Part shown: piece after piece, positions 10,090-22,700 of the stretch | Numbering within the stretch: the first letter of the stretch is position 1 | Layout: the number at the start of each line of letters is the position of its first letter | Origin: Oscarella lobularis | Taxonomy: Eukaryota > Porifera > Homoscleromorpha > Homosclerophorida > Oscarellidae | NCBI RefSeq assembly: GCF_947507565.1 | Contig: NC_089193.1 | Span: forward strand, 124,001 to 188,000 | DNA: 64,000 bases | Direction of reading: 5' to 3' | Made by a program: the position numbers and the translations under genes | The notes under the pieces: generated by a model | What the model saw: the letters and a program-made list of their open reading frames with translations, nothing else | The model's database searches: none | What the model was told of the DNA's origin: nothing

Positions 10090-11030
10090 TCTACCTAGAG
10101 AAAATTAACTAGAAATGATTCAAGAAGCTAAAACTACATCATTTACCATCGATCCCTAGACATCCCTCCTTCCTCCTCATCATTTTTCCTTCCTTCCCAC
10201 TCGCGTCCCTTGCTCGTATCCTTCCTCCTTACAACCTTACACACCTAAAAAATTAATTAGAGACTTCTCAATAGCTAAAACTCTACCTACATCACATACC
10301 TTTGCTCCCTCGATAGTCATCCTCCCTCCTGATTGCTTTTCCTTCCACCCCACTCGCGTCCCTTGCTCGTATCTTTCTTCCTTACACCCTTACGTATCTA
10401 AAGAAACGAATTAGGGACTCCTCAATTGCTCAAACTCTACCTACATCACACACCTTTGATCCCTAGAAAGTCGTCCTTCCTCCTGATAACTTTTCCGTCC
10501 TTCCCATTAGCGTCCCTTACTTGTATCCTTCCTCCTTCCACTCTTACGCATCTAAAAAAACGAATTAGAGACCCCTCAATAACTAAAACTCTACCTACAT
10601 CAGATACCTTTGATCCCTAGATAGTTGTCCTTCCTCCTCATTGACTTTCCTTCGTTCCTATTCGCGTCCCTTACTTGTATCCTTGTTCCTTACACTCTTA
10701 CACATCCAAAGAAACGAATTAGGGACTCCTCAATTGCTCAAACTCTACCTACATCACCTACCTTTGATCCCTCGATAGTCATCCTTCCTCCTGATCACTT
10801 TTCCGTCCTTCCCACTCGCGTCCCTTGTTCATATCCTTCTTCCTTACACTCTTCCACATCTAGAAAACGAATTAGAAACTCCATAATTGCTAAAACTCTA
10901 CCTACATCACATACCGTCAATCCCTTGATATTCCTTCTTCTTCTTGATTGCTTGTTCCTCCTTCTCCCTCGCGTCCCTTGCTCTTGTCCTCGTTCCTCCC
11001 ATTCCTATGCACCTAAAAAAACTGATTGGA
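10090..11030 (+). repeat. satellite array, about 150-bp unit, six to seven copies
   Basis: The phrase CTCTACCTACATCA recurs at about 10282, 10434, 10588, 10748 and 10896, with a degenerate copy near 10130. Each unit also contains AAACGAATTAG, CACTCGCGTCCCTTGCT-like and CCTTCCTCC blocks. Plus-strand open frames at 10426-10620 and 10625-11068 are repeat read-through. Confidence 0.88.
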
Positions 11031-11079
11031 AATATGTAACACAATTAGGACCCAATATATACCTATGAGTATTGAATCT

Positions 11080-11560
11080 GCCCTAACACTGCCCCTATAC
11101 ACATTAACCAAAGCCCACACAACTCATCAAAATTGCACGGCACTTATCTGACATCCTCCAGAAACCCATTGTTTGAAAAACTCCCCTCCCCTTAAAAATA
11201 ATTTTTTTTAAATATCACCCTAAAATAGACGGCCTCGACGGTAAATTTGATGAACCGGGAGAGATTCAACAGCAATACTACGTCGAGAACCACGATTAGG
11301 ACCCGAATACGCGAAATAGACGCCTAAAACCGTTCGACTCACACGAGACGAATCGATCTGCCCTCCCGGGCCACCAATTTCCTCCGCGCAACGCCAACAA
11401 ACCCTCGCGCAAGCTCGTAACATCACCGCAAAGCGCCGAAAACCGAAAAAACCGCGGAGAGAGCGAATAAACGCGAAGACAACACCTCCGAACGTACGCA
11501 GAGGCCCCGCAACGCGATCGCGAGTGACGAGAAGCACGTAAAAACGTTCCTAACCTTTCG
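11080..11560. repeat. dispersed repeat, copy 2 (related to 5440-6180)
   Basis: It shares the GCACTTATCTGACA block and the GC-rich CGC/CGA block with 5440-6180, in the same order. The minus-strand frame 11220-11537 lies in the GC-rich part and is not supported as a gene. The copy ends roughly 100 bp before the transposon at 11657. Confidence 0.45.
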
Positions 11561-11656
11561 CGATTGTAGATCTTCCCCTCCTTTCATCGCGGTCGCCCCG
11601 TTTTGAGCCGGTTTCAGTCATCCCAGCGCAGTGACTGAAAATGCAGTTCCCGTATA

Positions 11657-12344
11657 GAGTCCCGTATCTAGTTTGGAACACATCAACATTGGAACAAGCG
11701 GTTTACCTTTTAGAACGGACTACCGTTAAAACAGTTAAAGGCAAAAATGTGGCGAAATAACTCGAGAAACTCGTTGTAAAGTTGCAGCTTGTTTCGTTGC
11801 GTTTTATAGGAGTAAGCGAAGTTAGAAGAGGGACGAGTCACGTAATCTGTCTTTCGAACACACCCATGCGCTTTGGAACAGGCTCTCTAACTCCGTCAGC
11901 TTTTATCGCACAGAGACGTTCTATATACCGTTTGAAAGCCTAAAGCCTCTTCTATCTCGCTAAATTTATGCGATTGTCAGAGATTGCATTCTCGCTGAGA
12001 TATCGCCGATTGAGTAAGGAAGGGTAGCGTGCTCTAGATTGGAACACACGTTTTGTACAGCCAACTAGTGCCTAAGCATTCAAACGCAGCCAAATCGTTC
12101 ACACAGTCTTCTTTCATCATTATCGCTAGGAGTACGCCGCAATTAGATCGTTTTGTAGCCATCAAGTACAAAAATGGGAGGGCCATATCCTGGACGTAGG
12201 GTCTTTAGCCATTTAGCCTCCTTTGTTCGAGTACGTACTGCGATGAATCCGTCGAGCAGACCCAAACTGTCGCTTCGAGGCCGAATAGTTCGACCGACGA
12301 TCATTTCGAGACGATCCGCAACGTTCTTGGCGGCTAGCAGTGAT
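11657..12344 (+). repeat. left terminal inverted repeat of the transposon
   Basis: 688 bp, the near-perfect reverse complement of 14499-15186. It extends from GAGTCCC at the outer end to GCTAGCAGTGAT at the inner end. It includes the transposase ATG and about the first 34 codons (counted from 12243), so it doubles as promoter and coding sequence. Confidence 0.93.
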
Positions 12345-14341
12345 GGACGAACGTCAACGTATCGGCAGTGGAACCCACACGGCTTGCAGAAGGCGATCGA
12401 TGAGCTCGAGAGCGAAAACGCTCGTAGCTACCGTGTGGTTGCTCGTGAGTGGGGAATACCGCCAACCACTCTCTACAATCGACACAAAATTTTGACCAAC
12501 CCCCACTTGTCTGGTGACAGTCGCCGCTACTTTACCGATAAAGAGGAAGACGAGTTAGCTTCTTTCCTTACTAGAAGTGCGGAAGTGGGCTGCGGGCGAA
12601 CAATAAAACAGGTAGATGCTCGTGCCTAATAAAAAATATTTTTATCTAATTGTATAGGCACTAGCTGTAGCCCAAGAAATTTTGTCCGCCAAAGGCATTG
12701 TGAGGGATATTATCACTCATGGATGGTTTGAAAAATTTAAGAAGAGACATCCTGAACTTGTACTAAAAACTGCTGAATCGCTGTCGAAAGCGAGATTAAC
12801 TGCCACAAAGAGAAGTGTCTTGGACAAGTATTACGACACGCTTTTTGCCCTTCTTGAAGAAAACGATATCATGAACGAGCCTAGCCGAATTTTCAATTTT
12901 GACGAAACTCCTATACCGCTGGAATTCAAACCTCCCAAAATTATAGCAAGAAAAGGGCAGAGACATGTGTTTTCCGTCACTTGCGGAGACAAAACACAAA
13001 TATCTGTTTTAGCTTGTGTTTGCGCTTCTGGATTTGCTTTGCCACCTCACATACTTTTCAAGAAAAGTTTTGGTTGGAATGAGAGATTGGTAGAAGGACA
13101 GGTACCGGATACGAGGTACACTGTTACTGATTCAGGATGGAGCACTAGTGCGGTTTTTGAAGGATGGTTTTTTGAGCTTTTTCTTGCCTACGCTCCAGCA
13201 AAGCGACCGTTATTGCTAATAATGGATGGTCACTCAACTCATTACAATCCGGCTGTTATTAAAACTGCAGCACAAGAAGGGATTATTTTATTTCTGTTGC
13301 CTCCAAGCACAACGCATTTGACTCAGCCTTTAGACAGAAGCGTATTCCACGCACTGAAAGCTCATTGGACAACAGCCTGCCACAATTTCAGTACAAGAAC
13401 GGGAGGAAAGTTCGTCACTAAGACAAATTTTAATTTTGTCTTTGCTGAAGCTTGGAAAAGTGCGATGAATGTTGGCAACATTTCTTCGTCCTTTAAGATG
13501 ACGGGCATCTATCCTTTCAACAGACAGGCAATTGCGCTTGCCGAGGATAGCGTGGAACAATGTGCAGAAGCAGCGAAAAATCCTGCCATACGATTTCTTC
13601 CAATACTCACGCCTATCCCTGAACACCGTCGAAGATCAGCCTCACCTCTTCGACTTTCAATTCAGGATTTTTCAAGCCCTGATGAATCTTCGTCAGTGAG
13701 CATTTTGGAAGAGCCTCGATTCACAATGTCGGAAGAGAAACGATTCCAACGACGCCTAGAGGAGGGATACAACCTGAGCGATCCCAGATATTCTGAATGG
13801 ATTCGGCTAAATCATCCTAGCAAATCTATCACTGCTTCAGCTTTGCCGCTGTCTATTGTTGGCAAACCTATCAAAGTAAAATTCATCGCTCCGCAGAAGC
13901 AACGACTAGAAGCGAGAACGAAATTGACGAATCTGTACGCTACTTCAAGTCATATGGACCTTACTTTCTAATTACCGTATTTCTTCTAGTGCATCCAGCA
14001 TTCCTCCTCCTCCTCCAGAACGTGAGAAAAACTCAGCTGCCAAAGTTCTTACACGCTCTTCTGTTCTGGAAGAGATTCGAATGAAAGAGAGGAAAAAAGA
14101 CGAAGCTGCTGAAAGAAAGAAGCAAAAGGAGATCCTTAGGGTCACCAGACAAAAGGAAAAAGCTGAAAAAGAAAAGAAGAGAATTCAGAAGCTGAAAGGT
14201 ATTAACAATGAATTTTTTTGTCTTATTTGTGATTTTTGGTGAACAGTTCCAGAAAAATTACCGAGGGCTTCTGAAAGACCAGTCAGAGCAGCTAGGAAGA
14301 AAAGATCCGATAACGAAGACAGTGAGTTTGTGTTTTACTAG
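12243..14341 (+). CDS. pogo/jerky-like transposase (DDE_1), four exons
   Basis: The enzyme cuts and rejoins the element's ends. The exons are 12243-12611, 12658 to about 13938, 13990-14199 and about 14246-14341, all joining in phase through introns of about 46-50 bp. Exon 1 ends with an HTH-type segment (SYRVVAREWGIPPTTLYNRH). Exon 2 holds a CENP-B-like HTH tail and the DDE catalytic core. The first aspartate is in FNFDETPI, the second in LLIMDGHSTHYN and the third in THLTQPLDRSVF. Exon 3 is a long basic and acidic coiled-coil stretch (RKKDEAAERKKQKE). The reading frame stays open if the intron at about 13939-13989 is removed; without splicing it stops at 13969-13971. An upstream in-frame ATG at 12174 would add 23 residues. 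Catalytic residues are intact. Confidence 0.92.
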
Positions 14342-14498
14342 TTTAATTAAGTGCAAGAAAGAGAAACTTCTTTAGTTGTTAGGCAAGCCTTTTCGGTAGA
14401 AGTAAGATTATCAAATCAAAATTTGCCTTCAGGCCAATATATCAGCAAATATTTAGTTTTAATAAAATTGTTTGGAGCTTTTAATAAACAATGTATTT

Positions 14499-15186
14499 AT
14501 CACTGCTAGCCGCCAATTACGTTGCGGATCGTCTCGAAATGATCGTCGGTCGAACTATTCGGCCTCGAAGCGACAGTTTGGGTCTGCTCGACGGATTCAT
14601 CGCAGTACGTACTCGAACAAAGGAGGCTAAATGGCTAAAGACCCTACGTCCAGGATATGGCCCTCCCATTTTTGTACTTGATGGCTACAAAACGATCTAA
14701 TTGCGGCGTACTCCTAGCGATAATGATGAAAGAAGACTGTGTAAACGATTTGGCTGCGTTTGAATGCTTAGGCACTAGTTGGCTGTACAAAACGTGTGTT
14801 CCAATCTAGAGCACGCTACCCTTCCTTACTCAATCGGCGATATCTCAGCGAGAATGCAATCTCTGACAATCGCATAAATTTAGCGAGATAGAAGAGGCTT
14901 TAGGCTTTCAAACGGTATATAGAACGTCTCTGTGCGATAAAAGCTGACGGAGTTAGAGAGCCTGTTCCAAAGCGCATGGGTGTGTTCGAAAGACAGATTA
15001 CGTGACTCGTCCCTCTTCTAACTTCGCTTACTCCTATAAAACGCAACGAAACAAGCTGCAACTTTACAACGAGTTTCTCGAGTTATTTCGCCACATTTTT
15101 GCCTTTAACTGTTTTAACGGTAGTCCGTTCTAAAAGGTAAACCGCTTGTTCCAATGTTGATGTGTTCCAAACTAGATACGGGACTC
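14499..15186 (-). repeat. right terminal inverted repeat of the transposon
   Basis: Near-perfect inverted copy of 11657-12344. The plus-strand open frame at 14491-14700 is simply the complement of the transposase N-terminus and not a gene. The TA dinucleotide at 15187-15188 follows the repeat directly. Confidence 0.93.
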
Positions 15187-15236
15187 TATCTTCAACATGA
15201 ATAAACATTCTTCGCATATATTGAAAAATACGGAAA

Positions 15237-15948
15237 CTATTCAAACACGATCTCGCACACTGTCACACATGAGCAGAAAAAAATTAGACAACCTAGAGCG
15301 CGAAAACACCGAAAAAAAATGAAAGAAACAGTGGTACGCTTAATCCCTGGCAGATGATGCTCCTCTCCCTCCCACGCTCCTTTCTTAAACTGAAACATTC
15401 TATCCCCACAACCAACATGTAGCATTCCATTGATTTCAGCCACACGTCCACATGGCCAAGAACCAATGGGCATGTTTGGTATGTTTGTCTCCCATTTGAG
15501 ACTTGGATTTCCCATTGAAGGACCAATCTAAATATACGTAACTCCCAATCACATTTCTATCATCCCAATTTAACAACCTTATTTTTCAATCCGACAACAG
15601 CCATTTCGGCGCGAACGAGATCTCCCTTCAATTTCTTCACTTTCTCATCCACAAGTCGATCAATTTCATTCTCTACATAGAATCTATCTAGTCAAATGCC
15701 ATCCAAGCACATTCCCCAATAGTACTTCTCTTTCGTGGCTCCAATAACTGCCGAACAATGTGTTCTTGTCGTTCCGTTCCTCGTAGAACGTCGACAAACT
15801 CGTCGAAGGCCGTCTCACCTTTTCGCGGCAAAATGTCGACAAGGAGCATGCGCGATTTGTCTTCGTTCGTCTTGGACGAATGGCGCAGCATTGCGTATTG
15901 CTCTCGAGAGACGAGTCTCTCCGCGAGAAGACGATCTAGAACGGACAT
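15237..15948 (-). CDS. CARD domain, coiled coil and kelch-like segment, possibly truncated
   Basis: Three exons on the minus strand join in phase: 15948-15726, 15672-15578 and 15527-15237. Exon 1 encodes a CARD-type death-fold domain: VLDRLLAERLVSREQY, then KSRMLLVDILPRKG and AFDEFVDVLRGTERQEHI follow the usual six-helix spacing. Exon 2 is a charged helix (NEIDRLVDEKVKKLKGD). Exon 3 has WPCGRVAEINGMLHVGCGD, which resembles one kelch or beta-propeller blade. CARDs mediate homotypic assembly of inflammatory or apoptotic signalling complexes. Only one blade is present before the stop, and the TA-flanked transposon begins 49 bp further on, so the propeller may have been cut off. The start at 15948 is the first ATG in frame; CARD-like residues upstream (about 15990) are broken by an in-frame stop and suggest another exon or an error. 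Confidence 0.68.
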
Positions 15949-16749
15949 GGGATCGAATACTTCGACGATCGACGGAAGATTGTCGTGGACGCGATTTCAC
16001 CATCGTTTATCCATCGTAGACTCTTCTCTCCGCGGCGAGGGGAACACGGAAGTGACGGAACAATGGGGAGAAGCGCGGGGAATTGCGCAATAAGAATGGG
16101 TTCGGGGGGAGTCCTCTTTCGAGGGCACGAGATTAATGTATATGTACAAAGGTCACTTGACGTCATCAACTTTTGTTTTGTGTGCGAGAAGAGCTTTGGG
16201 AACCTTTCGTGTAGAAAAGAACAAGATATCTTGTCTTTGTATGTCAATTTCATTGTTTTGTAAGGTCAATCCTAACAAAATCTTGTTTTTCTTTCATTTT
16301 GAGTCTTAGATTGGTCGTCGCGATTTTTTAATCAATGTCAAAGTTAATGCGTGTTTTCCATCTTATTTCATAATATTAAAAATTGACATCACCATTATAT
16401 GTTTGTGTTTTATTATTGAGCAAAAGTCAGCTATGGTACAGTATAGACTAAGATTGGAGCTATTCATCAACAAACAAAAACAAAGTAGTGAACATTCGTT
16501 TGATGTAGTAAATTGGGATGGTAATAATATTTTTTTGCAGTCTTGGTCACATGTGCACGAGCTCCTTTGCCAGATGAGCTCTTCCGCTTTCAATCCAAGA
16601 GCCATTCAAGCAACATTTGAGAAAAGATGTGTTTTCTTGATAATCCCAAGGTTTGATGGTAGAAAAAGAGACCGTCCCCTCTTCCAGTACCTATCCGGGT
16701 TTAACCTCCTCACCCTTATAGGCTACGCGCATGCGTAAAAAACCCTTGA
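15949..16749. other. divergent intergenic region between the CARD gene and SMCHD1
   Basis: About 800 bp separates the two divergently oriented genes and could serve as a shared promoter. Open frames here (for example 15985-16263 and 16403-16738) lack recognisable domains. No TATA box stands out. Confidence 0.35.
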
Positions 16750-19700
16750 ATGTCTCGTGCTTTCGAAGTCTTCGTGTACGATCGCCGGAGCTCGAATGGA
16801 GCTCGAAAAGCGATCCAGCTCGATCGCGACACTCGCTACGAGGAGTTTCGGCGGCGCGTCGACCAGGCAAGTGGCGCGTAAGCTCGATTTGCTCGTCGAT
16901 CGCGATAATCCGCGATTTTAGGCGTTCGACGTCGCCAAGACGAAGAAAATCGTCGTGACAAACACAAGTCGGCAGGAAATCGCCGACGGATCGAGCTATG
17001 GTAAGAAATCGCGACGAAAAACTCGACGCGACATCGTCTCATTTTTTTCGCAGGCGATCTCGTAAAACCGAACGTAACCCTCTACGTCCTCAACGCGAAG
17101 GATGACGTCCTCGTCGCGCCGACCGATGAACGAATCGACTTCACGCCCCACTACGACACGCTCGTCAAAAGCGGAATCTACGAATATTACGCGATCGAAG
17201 GACACAGTCCTGCACGTGAGTTTCTCTCACATACGTCACTCGGGGGGTGGGAGGGGGAGGGGTCTGATTTCGCGTGCTTTTTTCTTAGCGTACGCATTCG
17301 CTGAGCTTATTGATAACGCGCTTGCCGCGACGGCGGACAATAAAGGATTGAGAAATATCGAATTGCTTTTGGTGAAGATTTTGTAGGAATTTCGAATTTG
17401 GGAGTAATTGTTTTCTCGTTTTAAGCATTTTCGTGATTCTCCGTTTGTCTGCGTCCTCGACAACGGTCGAGGAATGACGTCGAGACAACTTAATTATTGG
17501 GCTATTTATCGTCTATCAAAATTCCATCAAAGCAAAGAAGGGTGAGAAATATTTATTATTATTTCTATATGTGTACGTGTAGACGTTTCCTCAGTCCTGG
17601 CGCTCTGAATTCGTCGTTTTCCCAGCAACCGGTCGCTCGGTCGCTAAACAGCGACATTTCGTATTTCGGAGTCGGCGGAAAACAAGCGATTTTCTTCTTG
17701 GGAAACGCCTGTCGCGTGAGTGCAACAAAGTAACCACAAAAATCAATATTATTTAAAAATAATTAATTAGATGGTGACGAAGACGCGTCACTGTGGCGAC
17801 GTCCACGAGCTTTCGATTTCGCAACAGGAATTCAAACGACGAGAATCGGAACATCAGAGCATATACGAGAATGACATTCTAAATAGACAGGTATGTACTA
17901 ATTATTATTTATTAAAATTATTTATTTATTTATTTTGGTAGCCTGGCGATTTTTCTCATCTATCCAAGTCGAATTCCTTCCTGCAGAAACTCGTTGAAAA
18001 TGAGAAGGGAAAAGAACATTTCACTTCCGTCATAATTTCCGGGATTTCAAGCGAAACGGTCGAATATCTCACTGAGAATTTCAAATCGTGGACAAACCAA
18101 TTAGCGTGCGCACAGAAGGGGATTGTACCTTCCCTTCCAATATCGAAATCCCTAGGCACACGTATCATTACTACCTACATGGCCCGGATGGGAACGTTGC
18201 ACCGGAGAAACAACAAGCAGTTGCTCGAATTGTCAATAAATTCAAAAATATTAACATCACTGTGAGCTTCGATAATTTTAATTCTATTTATTAGTAATTT
18301 TTGTAGGTTCGCATGGAGTACGGCAAGACGGTGAAGACGTTGTGTTTGCGTGACGTCGACGACGATTTGCAAACTCGCATTGTTCGATCCGCGAAATCCA
18401 CGTTCGAATTCAAAATTGAATTTCAAAAGTCGTCTAAGGTAAGAGTCCCTCTCTAGGGAGGGGGGGGGGGGGGGGGGGGGATATTCCAAGGTTGGGATCG
18501 AGAGAGATATAAAACGCTTTAGGAAGTAGAGGGAATAATTCGCTATCATCCTTTTGAGTACAATCAGGAAACGCTTCCAAAGAGTGAGCCTATTAATAAG
18601 ATATAGATTATTTCTTAATTATTTTTTTTTTGTATTTTTAGGCCGGGAAGATTCGGATGACGAAGACGACGAAATGGAACCCTCTTCAGTGCGAGCTCGT
18701 AATCACATCATTTTTGAATGCTTTTGGAATGGACGATTGATTCCCTATACAAAAATACCAAGGTAACTTCCGGGAAGGAATCCACTTTCTCTTTATATAT
18801 ATATTATTTCTTTTTCAGTTTTGAGTTTTATGAGCGAGGAAAACGTTCCGACGCTTTGCCGGACGAATGCTACAGGCGGTGGGAATTTAATTAATTAATT
18901 AATTAATTAATTAATTAATCTTATTTAATTTTTTTTCTTGAAATTGTTTGTTTTCGTTTTTGGATGCAGCCTTTCCGGTGCTCTATTCACTGGAGATGCG
19001 TTTCACGTTAGCACTAACAAACTCACGTTCATCGACCTTCACGAGAAGATGAAGGAAGATGACGTTCTTTTTACGGTGACGCGAGTTGACGGCAAAGTGA
19101 GCGTTCTTTTTTCTTCCCTGCGCACGCGCGCGCGCGTTCATTGTGATTTTTAATCTATTTTTTTTATTAATTTAGGATTGTGGCAATCGTGCGCGCGAGT
19201 TGAAGAAAACGTTTAACGCTTGGTTAAAGGAGTGCCACGAGAAACACGACAAGCAAGTGCAGTTTCTCGACTTGATTCAAAATGACGTGCGACGAGAGAA
19301 AGTCGAAATCAAGAAGTATCGTTATCCGTGGAGCTCCTACGAAAAGATACGATTGGGAACGATCACACTCAAGAAAGGGACTCTGGTAAGAAAAACCCTC
19401 ACAAGTTCTCATTAGATAAAATGTCCAGCAGGAAAATAGATAAATAGATAAAAAGCCAGGACTCTTTTAAAGAGTGTACAGCTTAAATGGAATGTTTGCT
19501 TTAGAGTATAGCATTCCGGGTACTGTAGTATTCAAGAGAGTGCCCTATGTTTTTAAGACGCCCAAAAGCTCTCTATTTGCGTGAGTACGGTACCCATAAT
19601 AAAGTAGACACGTGAAGTTGGAAGATTGGATAGAAGTTTCTGGTTATGTCTATATCGGGGTTCTGCCCACATGGGTCGGCCCCATCCCCCACTCGTCTAT

Positions 19701-22700
19701 CGCCGACTCATACTTACTACTAAAACGTTATGAAAGCCCGTAGCTTGCAATAATTACAGCCGGATACATCGTCCAAAACAAAATTAAGGCCCTACGAATT
19801 AAGTTTCCTTACTCCTACAGCTTTCTGTAGGGGTGGACTGTTTAAGTTTCGTTACCCCTACCGCTTTCTGTAGGAATAGACTGTTTAGTTTCGTTACCTA
19901 TACAGCTTTCTGTATAGGTAGATTCTTTACCTATACAGCTTTCTGTATAGGCAGATTCTTTGGTTTCGTTACCTGTACAGCTTTCTGTATAGGTAGATTC
20001 TTATTGGTTTCGTTTACCTTTAAAATTGTGTATTATGTCTATCCTTCCAGACCTTCCCAAACTGAAAAAATTCTCGGCAGAACCCTGCTATATACCTATT
20101 ATATATGATAGAGAAAGAGAAAGACGTCGTAAATCTTTAGATATCTAGGACTTTGTTATTGTTCTAGATGAGGACGTGTCACACGAATCCCGTCGTTTTG
20201 GGTCGAGTTGAGAAATTCTGGCTTTTTGGCTCGCACGACGGACCGACGTACGCTCACACGGGCGAAGTCGAGTTGATCCAGGTTGGAAAATTCAGTTCCT
20301 TTTAATTAAAGAGAAAAAAAAACGACGATTGACGTGTTGCTAAGGAACCGGCGTCGGTTTTCAGCAACATAACGAAAACCTTCTCAATTCGAAAAATCGA
20401 CCGATCTCTAATCGGAAAAGCCATCGAAAAATTAATAAACGAAGAAGAGAAAAAGTAAATTTTTCACTCGCATCCGGGGGAGAAAAAATCGAATTTTCGC
20501 GTAGACTTCCCAAGTGCTTTGACGTGACATTTCCGCGCGGCAACGAATTGAAAAGCGGCGCAGAACTCGTCGCCGGTTTGACGGTGGGCGACATGCACGT
20601 TCAAATCATGAACGGACTTGGCTCGCCGATCGACGTGATGCCGGTAACGAAACGAAAGTTGTCAGTCGAACGAAAATTGACGTGCGAAAGCAAAGTGATG
20701 TTCTCCCACGTGGCTCAGCTCACGAGATGGAGCTACTTGTTCACACCTATAAGTAGGATAAGGAGTATGTATATATTTGTTTATTTTCATATGTTTTTTA
20801 GATGATCTTAAGTTGCCTGGGCAGTACGTTCTCTCTCTCAAAGCGACGATGGATCCTCCGGCTAAAATCGTTCTTCCTATTCACACAATTAAGTTCACTG
20901 TTGTTGGTGAGTAATCATAGTCCCTAGTTAGATAAAGCCTTATATTTTGGTTTTAGAGGGTCCTCCGTCTAGTTTTCAAATCAAGAATTTAAGCGGGCCC
21001 TTTCGCATTGGGGAACCCTTTACGGTACTTTTAGTCTACGTATCGTTTTTCTCCTCCCTTCTAAGTGTCCCCAGATTAAGTTGGGTTTCTTCGACGAGTC
21101 CAAGAATCTCTGTTGTCCGCCTCCCGACATTTTGCCGGTTATTTCGGCGGAAGGACTGACGCTATCCTTCTGCAAATCCGGCGTCATTCCAAAATTGAAA
21201 CTTTTCTCCATCGCCAGCGTCGTTGCGAAGGGGAGAGTCAGCACGAGCACAGGCGACGTAAAAACGACCTCATTTCTTTTGAATAAATCAAAAATTCGGT
21301 ATTTTTTCTTTTATCAGTTATTTGACCTAAGTGTTTCCGTGGAAGGATTCGGTTCTTGTGTCAAGAAAATTCGCTTTTTGCCGGGTAAGGGTACTCAAAA
21401 AAAGGGGTGCCGGGTTTTGGCGGGGTTTTGTCTAATTAATCTCAAGGTATTCCCGCGTCGATTTTTGTTCCCAACGGCGATATAACAATCGAGAACGGCA
21501 CCCGAATTAGCGTCGAGGTCGAGGTAAGAGACGTCGGTGGAAATGTGACGTCACAACCGGGACTAAACGTCGTCTGCGAAGTAAATCAAGAGAAAATAAT
21601 ATAGAGGAATATTCAATAATCGTGCTTAGTTGTCTGGCGCTTCTTCATTGCCAAAATACACGGCTTATTGCAGCAGAACGGGAAAGGCGATTCTGACGGG
21701 CAAACCGGTCTACGTGAAGAACATTTCCAATCGTTTACTAGCGAAATTCACCGCTCCGGTAACCGTGGTTGGCGTTCTTGTCGCGAAAAGAGTACAAATC
21801 GATTTCTTTTAGGGTTTCAAACGCCTCACCGCCGTCACGAGAAACGTGAAACTGACGCAGAGTTCTCTACCGTCGGTTATCGACGTCAAGTGGCATAAAG
21901 CAGATGAGAGTGTCGTTCGGATTGAGCACGAAAGCGAGATTGCCGTCGCGTGTGGTAGCCTAATCAGCAATTTGAGTAAAATCTTATATTATTATGCATA
22001 CAAGGACTCCAAAAGAGTTTTTTCTCTTTTTAGGATTCGCCGTTTTTGACGAAGCCGGACGAGAGTTGAGTTTATCCGACGCTTCGTCGAAAGTGAAAGT
22101 GAATTGGACGAATCGATTGGACGCGGCGGACGTTCGGAAGGGTTTCCTCCCTTCGATTCCGGTACGAAAACCGCTGGGTCGAATTTTAGGGCCCTGAGAT
22201 TTTTTCTTTCGTTAGGTTCCTCAGTCCGTTGCCGAATCCAAGTACTGCGAAGTGTCTCTTACGGGCGTGAGTATTGACTGCAATTGCGCCTTCGTTGTGC
22301 AGTGAGTTTTTTAACTAAATTTACTTTTGAGGCGGGGGACTTCAGAGTTTTTTTCTTTAGGCCCGTTGCCGGGGAAGTGGTGCGGCTCGTCTGTTCGCCG
22401 AATCGGGAGAACATTCCGCTTACGTGCGCGGAGGAGTTCTGCGTGCAAGTCTACGGTGCTGACCAGTTTGGAAATAAATTACCAAAGGTAACAAATCAAG
22501 AGGAAAAAGTCGGCCTCATACAGGGTTTTGTTTCCTTGGAGTTGCCTTCTTTATTGGCCACTGGGTTGACTGTTAAGGGAGCTGACTTGCAAGAGGACTG
22601 CGTGGAAACGAAGGCAGAGTCGACAAAAGCAAATATAGAAAACTCCACATTCCTTTTTTGTTTTCTTATTAGAAAGATCACGTACTCGTGAACGGGTTTC

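Larger units (their letters stand above)
11657..15186 (+). mobile_element. complete pogo/jerky-type (Tc1/mariner superfamily) DNA transposon
   Basis: This 3530-bp element is bounded by 688-bp inverted repeats beginning GAGTCCCGTATC. It is flanked by TA at 11655-11656 and at 15187-15188, the target duplication expected for pogo and other Tc1/mariner elements. It encodes a four-exon transposase with the DDE_1 fold and an N-terminal helix-turn-helix region. No internal stop codons interrupt the exons, and the inverted repeats match almost perfectly over their whole length. The element looks young and possibly active. The transposase start codon lies inside the left inverted repeat, so both ends carry the same promoter-proximal sequence. 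Confidence 0.93.

Noticed and set aside
10426-11068. Open frames with repeated peptide motifs, looking like a repeat protein
   Set aside because: They follow the ~150-bp satellite period exactly and have no start context or domain.
14491-14700. A second small gene at the right end of the transposon
   Set aside because: It is the complement of the transposase N-terminus in the inverted repeat.
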